64,000 bases of DNA from Prunella strophiata (GCA_036583965.1 JAZBQD010000030.1:58467551-58531550); one strand, 5' to 3'. Shown: positions 50,199 through 61,900, numbered from the stretch's first letter. The notes: generated by a model not told the origin, from the sequence alone. Made by a program: numbers and translations.

Positions 50199-51720
50199 CA
50201 CAGATAATATTATCTATTTACACAAATGTGCTGTTTTCTTACTTAAAAAACTACACAGATAATATTATCTATTTACACAAATGTGCTGTTTTCTTACTTA
50301 AAAAACTACACAGATAATATTATCTATTTACACAAATGTGCTGTTTTCTTACTTAAAAAACTACACAGATAATATTATCTATTTACACAAATGTGCTGTT
50401 TTCTTACTTAAAAAACTACACAGATAATATTATCTATTTACACAAATGTGCTGTTTTCTTACTTAAAAAACTACACAGATAATATTATCTATTTACACAA
50501 ATGTGCTGTTTTCTTACTTAAAAAACTACACAGATAATATTATCTATTTACACAAATGTGCTGTTTTCTTACTTAAAAAACTACACAGATAATATTATCT
50601 ATTTACACAAATGTGCTGTTTTCTTACTTAAAAAACTACACAGATAATATTATCTATTTACACAAATGTGCTGTTTTCTTACTTAAAAAACTACACAGAT
50701 AATATTATCTATTTACACAAATGTGCTGTTTTCTTACTTAAAAAACTACACAGATAATATTATCTATTTACACAAATGTGCTGTTTTCTTACTTAAAAAA
50801 CTACACAGATAATATTATCTATTTACACAAATGTGCTGTTTTCTTACTTAAAAAACTACACAGATAATATTATCTATTTACACAAATGTGCTGTTTTCTT
50901 ACTTAAAAAACTACACAGATAATATTATCTATTTACACAAATGTGCTGTTTTCTTACTTAAAAAACTACACAGATAATATTATCTATTTACACAAATGTG
51001 CTGTTTTCTTACTTAAAAAACTACACAGATAATATTATCTATTTACACAAATGTGCTGTTTTCTTACTTAAAAAACTACACAGATAATATTATCTATTTA
51101 CACAAATGTGCTGTTTTCTTACTTAAAAAACTACACAGATAATATTATCTATTTACACAAATGTGCTGTTTTCTTACTTAAAAAACTACACAGATAATAT
51201 TATCTATTTACACAAATGTGCTGTTTTCTTACTTAAAAAACTACACAGATAATATTATCTATTTACACAAATGTGCTGTTTTCTTACTTAAAAAACTACA
51301 CAGATAATATTATCTATTTACACAAATGTGCTGTTTTCTTACTTAAAAAACTACACAGATAATATTATCTATTTACACAAATGTGCTGTTTTCTTACTTA
51401 AAAAACTACACAGATAATATTATCTATTTACACAAATGTGCTGTTTTCTTACTTAAAAAACTACACAGATAATATTATCTATTTACACAAATGTGCTGTT
51501 TTCTTACTTAAAAAACTACACAGATAATATTATCTATTTACACAAATGTGCTGTTTTCTTACTTAAAAAACTACACAGATAATATTATCTATTTACACAA
51601 ATGTGCTGTTTTCTTACTTAAAAAACTACACAGATAATATTATCTATTTACACAAATGTGCTGTTTTCTTACTTAAAAAACTACACAGATAATATTATCT
51701 TAGCTGTTTTCTTACTTAAA
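50199..51720. repeat. Homogeneous 55-bp tandem array, about 27 units
   Basis: The core word CAGATAATATTATCT starts at 50201 and recurs every 55 bp up to 51686, which is exactly 27 periods, giving 28 core starts. The sequence text repeats identically every 660 bases (12 units) and I saw no substitution among the full units. The left edge differs only just before the core (GTCCACAGATAA instead of CTACACAGATAA). The last unit lacks about 15 bp (TTACACAAATGTG region) and then runs into diverged relatives of the unit (TTTATCTATTTA, TTTTATCTATTTT) near 51740-51800. Each unit contains AGATAATATTATCT, a 14-bp perfect palindrome, and the near-palindrome CACAAATGTG. The period is not a multiple of three, so a repeated protein is not encoded. 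Confidence 0.98.
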
Positions 51721-52060
51721 ATTTACTTGTATAGGTTTATCTATTTATGGAAATAGTTCTATGTATTTGCACATGTCATTTTATCTATTTTAAGTGAATA
51801 ATCCTAGCTATTATAGTGGCAAGGTTCTGTTATGTTTTTATTAAGTCTAGGACTAAGTTGCTGAACTTTAAACTAGGCCTTAGGGCCTTACTAGCTAGCA
51901 CAGTTTCTTAAGGCACTTAGAATGTATTTCTACTTACTTAAAACCCAAAGTTTTAAACTTAAAGTTACTTAAAACTATAACTCACACTTCTACTGACTTA
52001 AAAACTTAAACCTGCACTTCTACTTTATGTGGCTTAATATATCCGAATTTTTCTAAAGAC
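51721..52060. repeat. Degenerate flank of the array with a 30-bp diverged duplication
   Basis: Beyond the array the sequence keeps its vocabulary (TTATCTATTT, CTTACTTAAAA). It also contains a diverged 30-bp tandem pair with CACTTCTAC starting at 51985 and 52015. This is what array edges look like when unequal exchange homogenises only the middle. Confidence 0.5.
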
Positions 52061-52221
52061 TTTAATTCAACCCCTGCATTCATTTTCCTCCTGAGTAACT
52101 CAGAGAGGCTTGCATTCCAACACAAGCTCTAGGACTGGGGACACAGGAGCTTGAAAAATAAACAAAAGAGAGTCAGATGAGAAACCAGAGGGGAGGAGAG
52201 TATTAAAGGAAAGCTTTTCAT

Positions 52222-52245
52222 AAAAAAAAAAAAAAAAAAAAAAAA
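52222..52245. repeat. A24 homopolymer
   Basis: An uninterrupted run of 24 A. Confidence 0.85.
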
Positions 52246-52739
52246 TAGGTAAGGAGACAGCCAGCCTACCAGAAAGACTCAGAAGAAAACTGATTAATAT
52301 ATACGGAATGTAAAAAAGGATGAAGGAAACAGACAAAAGTGATTTATGCCTAAAACATTGCATTCAAGAATCAAAGTGAGGGCAAAAACACAAGCTGTGT
52401 AGGAATGTTGGTTAAAACAATACCATACATTACCACCACTTATTTCTTTCCACAAATGTACTGGATTACACTTTCCAGAAGTATTCTCTCAATAGCTGGC
52501 ACTTGCAGATCCTTGCCGTTTGTGAGGAAGCACACCTTAATGTGTGATGCAAATGAACCTTTCTCTGGATCTGTTAATGCACAAAATAGTTTTAATTGTC
52601 TATTTTTCACTCTGACCTAATCTGTTGTGTACTTTGTGGATTCCCTCACATTTTGTGCAAAAACACTAGATCAAGAGAAACAAGCTTTATTCTAGAAAAG
52701 GAAAGGGTTAAGTCTTTATAACAAAATGAGACATAAGTT

Positions 52740-52945
52740 TCCCTTGATGAAGGACAAAACAATAATTTAAAAAACTCCACAACCACCCTCCAAAAAACAA
52801 TAAAAAAAGAAAAATAAAAAAAATAGCAAACAAGCAAACAAACAAAAAATTCCCCAAACAAAACAAACTAAGACCAAAACCTGACAACAATAACAAAAAG
52901 CCCCAAAACAAAGCAAACAAAAAATATGCAACCAAAAACACCCCC
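52740..52945. repeat. A/C-rich low-complexity patch
   Basis: About 200 bp dominated by AAACAAAC, CAAAACC and AAAAAA words. The minus-strand Phe/Leu-rich frames here (52646-52861 and 52708-52947) are composition artefacts that mimic membrane proteins. Confidence 0.85.
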
Positions 52946-54185
52946 ACTGCTTTGGATAAATCTCAGCACTAATTGTCTTTTAGATATTTCTTTATACTAC
53001 TAGTATTTGGATAATTTGTAAATTAGTTGGGCTGGATCATCTCTCTGTTCTCTATAGGCTGCACCTTTTATTCTTTTTTCCATTTATTCTGCTTCTATCT
53101 TTACTCTTTCCTTGGTGTTTTGTAATCCATTAAGATAGTTTGAGTAATGGAAATCCTTTAATAAGTATGGCTGCAATAGCTAAAAATTCCCTTTAAATAC
53201 AAAAAAAATATTTTAATGCAGGCTCTTAGGACTCACTAATTGCAACTAAAGAGATCTTTTTTTTCTCTCTTTGGATAGATATTTCTAGTGCATCAGATTG
53301 CTACACTACTTTGCAGATTGTATCTCAGAAAGTTTGCATTTCCCACACATTTTATTAAAATTAATCACAATCTCATTGTTATTTCTTCAAAGACACCACA
53401 CAGAACATAATGGATTAGCTGTCAGGCTTGTTTCTTCTGCACTCCATTACCTTTTGTATTTTCAGGACCTTTAATATAATATGAGGAACCTCACTCCTGA
53501 AAAGAAAAGGGAAACAGGACATTAAAACACTCCTTTTCCAATCTGAACATTAGATCAAATTACTGATGAAGAGCCACACTGTGTTGCTAGGAAGTAGCCT
53601 TTTACAATGGATCCCTGTTCATTCTCTTTGCTTAATTTTTATTTTGCTCCCTGGCTGTCTTACACCATTCCAACTGGCTCTCTAAAAGACAAATCTTTTA
53701 AAGAGAGACCTAATCCCTAACAGTTTGGAGGCAAGTCAGTCTTCTTAGTTGCTTGGTTTCAGAGTCAAGGATCAGTCTCTGAGGATGTTGTTTAGCCATA
53801 TTAACATAGGGCCTGAATAAAGACTGAATGAAACAAAGGATATTTTAAAAGTTGTAAAGGTGAGTAGGGAACACAAGAGGCAAATTAAAAGGAAACACTA
53901 ATGGCAACTTTGTTGTTATAATACTTTACAGACCATGCTAGGTATGAGAAAAGAACAGAAAAGAAACATAAGCTTGAGCTGCACAAAGCTTGTGATCTGG
54001 TTTATAAGACAGTCAGCCCAAACAGGATGTTATCTGACAGCAGGGGAAGCAAAGAAAGTAAATCCTGAGCTGACGCTACCCAGTAGTATAGGAGAGCCTA
54101 ATTATTGGAAAGCAATAGATAGTATCAGTATTTTTCAGGATCTTATAAGCAAAGGAGGTTTACAAAGAAGGAAAAGCAGTGAAAT

Positions 54186-54221
54186 AAAAAAAAAAAAAAA
54201 AAACAAAAAAAAAAAAAAAAA
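54186..54221. repeat. Interrupted poly-A tract
   Basis: Eighteen A, one C, seventeen A, then GAGGAG. Confidence 0.88.
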
Positions 54222-54553
54222 GAGGAGAAAATAAGAGAAGAGGTGGCACTCCTGAAATACATTCACAAAAATAGTTCCAAAATCAAGAAATACTTTTGTC
54301 CTCAACTTGGGACTTCTGGTCAAATTATAAGAGTTATTTTATGCAATTTGTGTGATTAATTAAATGATTTTAAATTACTGAAATTACCAGAAGGTTTTGC
54401 TAAATATTTTTGTATTGTTGTAGTTATTTAGCTGAAGAAGAATTAACCTCCAAGAATGCAATAAATTTATCAGTGTTTCCTAGAACAATTAGATGCAATT
54501 AATCTTATATGAAGCTAAAATCTTTATGCTGTTGCTAGAAATAATTGTTACAT

Positions 54554-54646
54554 TTCAACAGGAATCTTCCTGTTGAATCTTCCTGCCCATTGGTTACTCC
54601 TGGTGAGATTCCAGGGTGTTTCAACACATATCGAATATGTGTTGAA
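54554..54646. repeat. Two related snap-back hairpins 43 bp apart
   Basis: Hairpin 1 has arms TTCAACAGGAA (54554-54564) and TTCCTGTTGAA (54567-54577) around TC. Hairpin 2 has arms TTCAACACATAT (54620-54631) and ATATGTGTTGAA (54635-54646) around CGA. Both share the outer TTTCAACA...TGTTGAATC frame. Hairpin 1 also overlaps a 13-bp tandem copy (GAATCTTCCTGTT then GAATCTTCCTGCC). Confidence 0.93.
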
Positions 54647-55440
54647 TCCTCATAAAGTTATTACAATTTAAATGAATAATGAGTACTTTATTTGCTGTGA
54701 TTTCTGTTGCTGTAAAACCAGCCTTTTGGTCTTTAAAGGAAGCTACATAATACTGTTCAGATTTTTCTGACTTTTAGCAATATTGCTATGATTTTTCTAC
54801 TCCTCAGTGATAGGAATAGTGGAAGTTTCCATTGTGCCTTCTGGAGGGTCATGAGTACACTAGTAGAAGCACTAAATGAAAGAAGAATGCAGTGCTAATA
54901 GAAGAAGGAAGGTATTAAATAAAATGCTTAACATAATTTGGCAAACAATCTCAACATCCTTCTCCACTGACAAATGCAAGCATTTATGTTTCAACACAGT
55001 ACTCTCCTTGTTTCACTTTGTTTCTAAGTGCAGCCAATGCTGAGGCATCCTAAGTCCTAAGTGTGAGCAAGAAAATGTAAAATAAAAAACAAAAAAAAAA
55101 AAAAAACAAAACAAACAAATAAACAAAAAAAAACCTTCTATTTATTCCATGCAAACAATTGCAATTACCAAATGACAAAAAGTCTCAGGTTTGCACAGCC
55201 TGTGGGCAGAAGCTTAAAACTCATGTCTTCAAGGCTGAACAACATTGTGCAATCACCTAAACTAATTGTAAAAAATAAGATCTGCTTCAGGAATAAATTT
55301 TAAACACCTTTTGGAGAAATATCCAAAGTCTGTATTACCTGCTGTCCTCACACACTCAGTGGATGCAGGAATCATGTGGCCATCCCATTTAAGATGCTCT
55401 ACTGTAACTTTATCTTAATATGAGAAATTTACACTGAGAA
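54647..55440. other. AT-rich DNA, no gene seen
   Basis: No frame or repeat apart from an A/C-rich run with A16 at 55081-55133. Confidence 0.5.
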
Positions 55441-55615
55441 CAGTTCACTGGAAGAACCTCCCCAGGAACATGACAGAGTCCCCATCACTGGAGGTTTTCA
55501 AGATGCAATCTGACAGGTTATGAGATAATCTCATCTAGGCTCCCCTTCCCTTGAAAGTTTGGAATAGTCACTCTTTCAAGGTCCCTTCCATCTGGTGCCA
55601 TTCTATGACTCTATG
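55441..55615 (+). mobile_element. CR1 LINE 3' end, diverged
   Basis: The CR1 terminus reads on the plus strand as ATCACTGGAGGTTTTCAAGA, TCTAGGCTCCCCTTCCCTTG, CAAGGTCCCTTCCATCTGGT and CCATTCTATGACTCTATG. About 175 bp are recognisable. Confidence 0.85.
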
Positions 55616-58600
55616 TACTTGTGGTGTGTTGGCCTTAGTCAGCTGTCCAGCACGTATCCAGTCATTCTTCTGAGCAGGAAAGAGGGAGAAAATAAGGTAA
55701 AAAAGCTCACTAAGAATCTAAGTAAAGACAAGAATTTCTGCTATCAAGTACTGTCAGGGACAAAACAGACTTGACTAAGGAAAGATTTAACATAAGGCTA
55801 ATTTAATTGCATTTGTATAATGAGAAACAAAGATAATGTTAAAGCAGCCCTGAGCTCCACTGAGAAGAGTCTGATTCCATCTTATTACTCTTTCCTATCA
55901 TGCACTTAACAAATCATAAGATATCCCCTGAGCCTGTGCTTAGCCTCTCCTTGTAGATTAGAGGTGCACATACTTCTTCACCATGTTTGTGGCTTTTTGC
56001 TGAACTTTTTAATATTTATTGATATTTTTATATTTTAAGTTAGGCAAGATGAATCCACTTATTTGACTATTACAGGATAGCCTGTAATTCCAGAAAATCC
56101 ATAGAGCTGTTCTAAGTGCTGTGTTCTTCTATAGAAGATCATAATAAATAGGAGCCACAATCCCTCCTCTTTTTCTATCTTCCACTCACCTTCTGTGACC
56201 AGAAGGGAAAGAGGTGTCAGAGGGCACCAAACTGTTGTTCCTTTCATTTTGAGTACAGAGTTCAAAAATCACCAAACTTTTTTTTCTTTTATTATAATGA
56301 GATAAAATTTCATGTCAAAACTAACCTTAGTTATACATGTCTTTGATAAAGAGAGCTGTCAGTAACAAAAGTGCTTTTTTTCCTTTCTATCTGAACTCCA
56401 TTAAAAATATTCTACTCCAGGTTTTTTTTTTATTTCCAGGGATGCAATTCTGGACTATGTGAGTCTCTGAATCAATAAAAGCATAAGCCTGAAGTTAAAA
56501 AGCTGTAAGCTGTATTCTGTAAAGGCTCTGAGAGGGATACATTATTTTGACATATTGCAATTCACTCCAAAAGCTGAAGTATATTCATAAAAATTGTTAC
56601 TAATTGTTATTAATTATTCATTTCATGACTGTGTCATGAAGTGAAAGTTAGTACCATCCAGAAATCCATCTCCAAATTTCACAGTTATATTTCAAACATT
56701 AATCTCTTTCCCCTGGGCTATAATTGTAGGATTTGGATTGCATTTTGATGGAAATCATCTGATTTTTTTTTCTCTTCCTCAGCTGACCAACAGCTTGCTA
56801 GGGACATAGCCCATAAAGGTTTCTTAGTTTGCACATAAAATGGGTTGTTCACACCAGAGAATCACCTTTTTACAGTTCTGTCTTCAGTTGAAAAAGATTA
56901 TTATTTAGTAGTTCAGAAAACTCAAGTTCAGACCCAAAAAATAGTTTTAGGGATGAAAAGGAAGTACTAATAATTAATGGTCACTTATTCTCTAAAACAA
57001 AGAGTAAAGGTAGAAGGAAACTTGAGGTTTTCATCAATTTATTCCATCTTTAGTCACTACTGTCAATCAATAATCTAGGTATAGTCGAGCTAGTATTTCT
57101 ATGTGCTCCAAGTGTAACATGGTGACTGAAAATTGCTATATATTACAGGTCTCTCTCTTCCCTACCAGTAAGCACTGAGTCCTAATTCAATGCAATTTCA
57201 GTATTATCCAGCCCCATACACAATAGGAATTGATGATCTGCTCTTTCACCTGTTTCTGTTCTTTGTGACAAATTGATCTGATAAACCAGAAAATTAAACT
57301 GTGTCTGGAGAAGCCAGACTAAGCTCCACCAAAAATAGAAGAAATGGGATATATACTTATTTGGATCAGGCAAGCATTTTGATGAAACCTTAACTATAAA
57401 TCATAATGACTAATCAAACATGACAGTGTTCAGAATGGCACACAGCACACTTTTAAACATGGATGTGAAAAAATTCAGCACAAATTCAACTAGAAATAAA
57501 AGCAGGAGATATAAACTTGAAAAGAATGTGATTATCCTTTTAATTGTGTAACCTATCCCGAAGTCTTCCACTGAATTTACGAGGCCATACTGTCATCTTA
57601 ACCAAACAATGAAGAAGAAAATAATAACAACCATAACAAAGCAGAAACTAGAAATCTTAGCAGTGACTTAGGTGACGAATTTCACACCTGAAATAACACA
57701 CAGCAAAAAACGTGAGCAGTTTGAGAACATAACATGTACTGCAAATACTTTGCTTATTTACTTATATACTTTGCAAATCTTAGACATGGAATCAAAAGAA
57801 TGGATAAAATGTGTTAGAAGTTGCAAAACCTCAATATAGGATTATTTATGCATTGTCAAAGCACAGAATTTTGCAAACTAAAATAGGCTACTAATATTCC
57901 ACAGAATTCATAATATTCCTGAAAAGAGAGGAAAATGCAGCACTTAGCTGGTTATTGAGGAGGAAAATATTTCCTGTTTCAAAAAAAGTACCATTTTGTC
58001 TTGAAGAATATAACTGTGTTTCCCTTCTGTTTCATACTAAAGAAATTAGTGACTCCTTTTAAAATTACTTCATTCTATTGAATGACATGAAGTAAATGTT
58101 TCATTCCACAATATTCTCCACTTAGGAAATTCAATTGCCCTTAGAATTTAGCTCTGAATATATGCAAAAATAGTAACTTTTATTAATTTTTCCCTGATGG
58201 GCTTGCCCAAATAAAAATGGCATCCATCTTTTATATCAGGCTACAGAACATGAAAATCAGCACCTCAGAAGCTGAGCTTTGACTACCTTACTTTTTACTC
58301 TGAACAAGCACTGTAATGAGTTTGCATTAAATTTGGACTTCATTAATTTAGGAAGAAAATTTAAAGTTTTCACCTCACTGAAGCCCTGAATTACACTGCA
58401 GTCATTTCATTTTTAAACCATGCTCAGGAATCTGCATCACAGATGTAGCACTGGAAGGTTGGCTAGGTTTTGATCCTCCTTACTGCTCATATGTCTTTAA
58501 CTCACAGACAGATATTATCCTCCTGGTATCAGAAACTTGAGAAACAAAACAAAGGGATGAGCCTTTAAAGGGTTCTAAAGAAAAAGGAAATGTCTGCATG

Positions 58601-58807
58601 ATTGTGTTATGTTGCTTTAGGCCTTTATCCAAAGCCCCTGAATGCAATGGATAGATTCCTAAATATTTCCAGAGGGCATAGACCCTTAATTTCTGCCTAC
58701 TTCTGGTCCTAAAAAATTGTGAGATAGGATAGAGTGGGTAGAGCTTTCCTGTTCTTCTTTGAGAGGAATGGAAGGAAACAGCATCTTCAGAATTATGCAA
58801 CATCAAA
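55616..58807. other. AT-rich single-copy DNA, no gene seen
   Basis: Frames of up to about 68 residues are unrecognised. One further imperfect hairpin lies at 56619-56643. TAAT-rich sequence around 56560-56760 could be conserved non-coding DNA, but there is nothing to confirm it. Confidence 0.5.
56619..56643. repeat. Snap-back hairpin, 11-bp arms with one mismatch, 3-nt loop
   Basis: CATTTCATGAC and GTCATGAAGTG flank TGT. Ten of eleven positions pair. Confidence 0.8.
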
Positions 58808-58901
58808 TGTAACCAAAACAAAACAAAACAAAAAAAAAAAAACCAACCAAAAAAACCCAAAAAAACCAACCAAACAAAGACCCCACAAACCACCACATAC
58901 C

Positions 58902-58932
<31 letters not shown>

Positions 58933-58965
58933 CCCCCCCAAAAAAAACAAACAAAGAAAAACCAC
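58808..58965. repeat. A/C-rich patch with A29 and C-run
   Basis: CAAAA and CCAACC words run into a poly-A tract (about 58900-58927), then nine or more C, then AAAAAAACAAACAAAG. Several long frames on both strands across this patch (for example the 161-codon minus-strand frame 58480-58965, rich in Phe, Trp and Gly) come from its composition and are not genes. Confidence 0.9.
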
Positions 58966-61900
58966 TTACAAAATGCAGGAATACAATTTTCATTGTCCTT
59001 AGGATAAGACAAAGTTATAGGTGTAAAGTAATTGTCCCTCAAACATATAATCATCCACAAAATTATCACAAATGAGGGTAATACATTTCTTTGAATCTTT
59101 CCTTCTGGGTAATCTGAAGAGACTGGAAAAAGCACAGAAATTCAGTACAGAAATTTCCTGAACTGGCATGCTGAAAACAATCAACTTCACCATCTCATTC
59201 CCCTTCACCTCTCAAGAAAAGCAGAGATTTACATGCAATTTGCAAAGAAGGTTTTTCCTCACTCTACTTATCTCTAAATCAAAATGCAAGGGGGAAAAAC
59301 ACAAACTGTAGTTTTTCCCTTTGTTCACAGCAAGAGAAACATTTTTCTCTAATCACCCACTGGTTGAATTTCTCAGAACATACTTGTTCAAAGTTTTAAA
59401 TAGCAAATAAATAAAATGTATAGTCAATAGGAGCACTATAATTTGCTAGCATTATAATTTGGCAACATAAGCTTTATGTCAATCAGTCGCCCTCTGCTAC
59501 TTTGTGCAAACATGTGTTTTTTGGAAAGGCTTCAATACATCCTGGCACCTGAAGCTGTGAGAAATATCCAAGTCACCAGAGAGATGAAAGTGAACATTCA
59601 TCTGTAACATAATAAATAGAAATAGATGAGCAGGGAAAACAAGACACACAACTAAGTGCTTTCCCATATCTAGTATACATAAGCATTACATTCTGGTGGC
59701 ATTATATTCCACAGAAAAAGAAGGGAGTCTTTGTGTTAAAATAACTCTGCAGCTTCAGAACTAACATGACATCTGAGGAGGCAAGGTTCTGGGTTTTTGT
59801 CCATAGAGTGCAGAAAGACAAAGAAGATGGTATAGCACTCTGTTAATTTCTGTTCTGAAAATATTAGCGTTACTTTTAAGTTAATATGGAAATACAGTTC
59901 GTGGTAGTTTATTACAACATGCACCATAGTCAATGTTTATTGCAGTTGGCATTGCAAAGGCCACTCAAATGGCCTGAATTGGTTTTTCTGTACATATTAT
60001 TTTTGGTTTGGACGAGGTCAGGAATCAACAGGAGCAGTTGTGAGACTCACAAGATAGACAAAGTTAGCAAAAATTACAATATCGTCATCTCAATTGGAGA
60101 TGTGAATTTTTCTACTAAATGAAAAAGGTGGTTACAGATATTACAATAATGAGTCTTCAGATACCGTAGACAAAATATGGTTGCACCTTGTGCTTCCTTC
60201 ACACAAAATTGGCTAAGTACATGCTCTGAGACTCATGATGATCCTGTGTTAAAGCACATTAAAACTGCAATTCTCTTCTACATTTTGTGAAGACAGATAC
60301 TCCAGTATCTGTAAACACAGTAATTTACAAAACCACAAATCTTTACTCAGGTCTTCAAGCAAGTATCAATAAGGCTCACAGTGAATATAACTGGGCAGCA
60401 AGGTCTCAGAAAGTGGCCGACAAACATCTCATGAAAACAGGAAATACAGAGGAACCTATGAAGTTGTAAGCAGTTTTGTGTCATTATGGAACAGAGAACA
60501 TTAAGTCCTTGTAGATGATTACAAAGACAACACTGACCAAAACATTACACATCTCGATGAAAGTGCTGAGAAAAATGCATATTCATGAGACAATCTGCAT
60601 ACACTGCTTCCATTCCAACCTCATTGCAAACACCCGTGCTCCCTGCACAGAAGCAGCAACTGCCTTCGCTCCAAGGCAGGAAACACTCACTTGTCAAATT
60701 AAGCTGTTAAATCCTTAGTTTCCATATTTATAAGATTGTTCCAGAATCAAGTTGGAGTGCCCAGCTGAAAAAACAGAAAATAAGACCTACAAATGCAAAA
60801 TATGCAAATATCCAGGGACCTTTCTCAAACTGAATGCTTCAAAAGTAGCTTGAATTAATTTCTATATATGCAACTAGGAAGTAAAATTCAACAGTATATA
60901 TTAAGAAAAAGGGGATTTTTCATCCTACTTGACAAAAAAAGCCATGGAGTCTTGGAATAGGTTTAATCAGAGTGAAGAGATACATTTCTAGCTTAATCAA
61001 CAAATTTCTTGCACAATAAAATGGGAAAACAAGCATCAGTGTCCACTGCATAATTCTATTCTGAAAAAAAAAATCCAAAATAAAGGATCTTCAAATACTT
61101 ACACAGAACAATTTTAAGAAGTTCAACACAGTGAAGTGCTGGAATCTTACTTAGGTCACAACAACCCCATGGAGAGCTACAGGCTTGGGGAAGGTTTCAT
61201 TTATTCTCAGGACCTCTTGGTGAAGAGTCATGGATTTTTGAGGTGAGATTCACTTGATTCATAAGTTACCTAGGTTTATCAGTCTGTTCTATTGGCTGTA
61301 ATGAAAATGAATATGAAAAAATGGAAATGTAAAACAGGAAATGCAAACAGATTATGTAAAGACTGTTGAAAACTGGAAACCCCGAGAGCTATTGAAGATG
61401 GAAAATCCATGATCTGCAAGATGATGGTTTAAAGATTTGAAAGGATGGATTTGAAATTCTAATCAAAAGTGCAGATTTTAGGTTATTGCATTAGTGTAAT
61501 GCAATAAAGCTAAAATTTAATAGGTCAAAAAAGGACACCTAAGTGTAGTTTTGGGTAAATCCTGTCTCAACTGCATGCTACTCTGAATCCTGTCCCTTTT
61601 AGAGACAATGGATATTTTACAGCCTTTTAAAATCATAAATATATTCCTGATATGCACTATTTTCAATTAAAAAACTGGGAGGTGTATTTCTTTTCCATCA
61701 GCATGATTTTGAGGTAAAAGCTTTTCCTAGTCTAGGAACTGAGTATTCACTGAGTACAGTCTTTATCAGAATTACTCCTTCAGCCTATGTCTGGTTGATA
61801 TGATGCAGCAATTTAAGAGCTGGAACACTACACTTAATGCTGTGTAGTGACATGCTTGCAGACAAATAAAAACTCTCAGAAGAGTAGCTTGAAGTCTACA

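Larger units (their letters stand above)
49891..52122 (-). mobile_element. Candidate LTR-like element carrying the 55-bp array
   Basis: Read on the minus strand, the proposed element begins TGTTGGAATGC (from 52122) and ends ATTTTGGCA (at 49891), giving TG...CA termini. CAAG lies immediately outside both ends (49887-49890 and 52123-52126), which fits a 4-bp target duplication. Toward the minus-strand 3' end there is a polyadenylation-type AATAAA (forward 50072-50077), followed by sequence resembling an R/U5 region (GTGCAGTCTCTTTGAAGATC, ACATCTCGACAGCC). The 55-bp array would then sit in U3. No gag, pol or env sequence and no clear primer-binding site was found. A 4-base duplication could be chance and I cannot name the family, so this is a hypothesis. 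The alternative is a plain satellite in single-copy DNA. Confidence 0.4.
52127..54553. other. AT-rich DNA, no gene seen
   Basis: No recognised frame. The stretch contains A24 (52222-52245), the A/C-rich patch 52740-52945, and paired A18 and A17 tracts (54186-54221). Confidence 0.55.

Noticed and set aside
50114..50317. Short frame with a repeated peptide entering the 55-bp array
   Set aside because: The period is not a multiple of three and the frame closes within two units, so no repeat protein is encoded.
50199..51720. CRISPR-like array
   Set aside because: There are no unique spacers between constant repeats; the whole 55-bp unit is repeated. The setting is also a bird genome.
52646..52947. 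Overlapping Phe/Leu-rich minus-strand frames that look like transmembrane proteins
   Set aside because: They arise from the A/C-rich patch; two frames over the same bases are equally hydrophobic.
58480..58965. 161-codon minus-strand frame resembling a hydrophobic membrane protein
   Set aside because: The hydrophobic half is a translation of the A/C-rich low-complexity patch (poly-Phe, Gly, Trp), and the rest has no domain.
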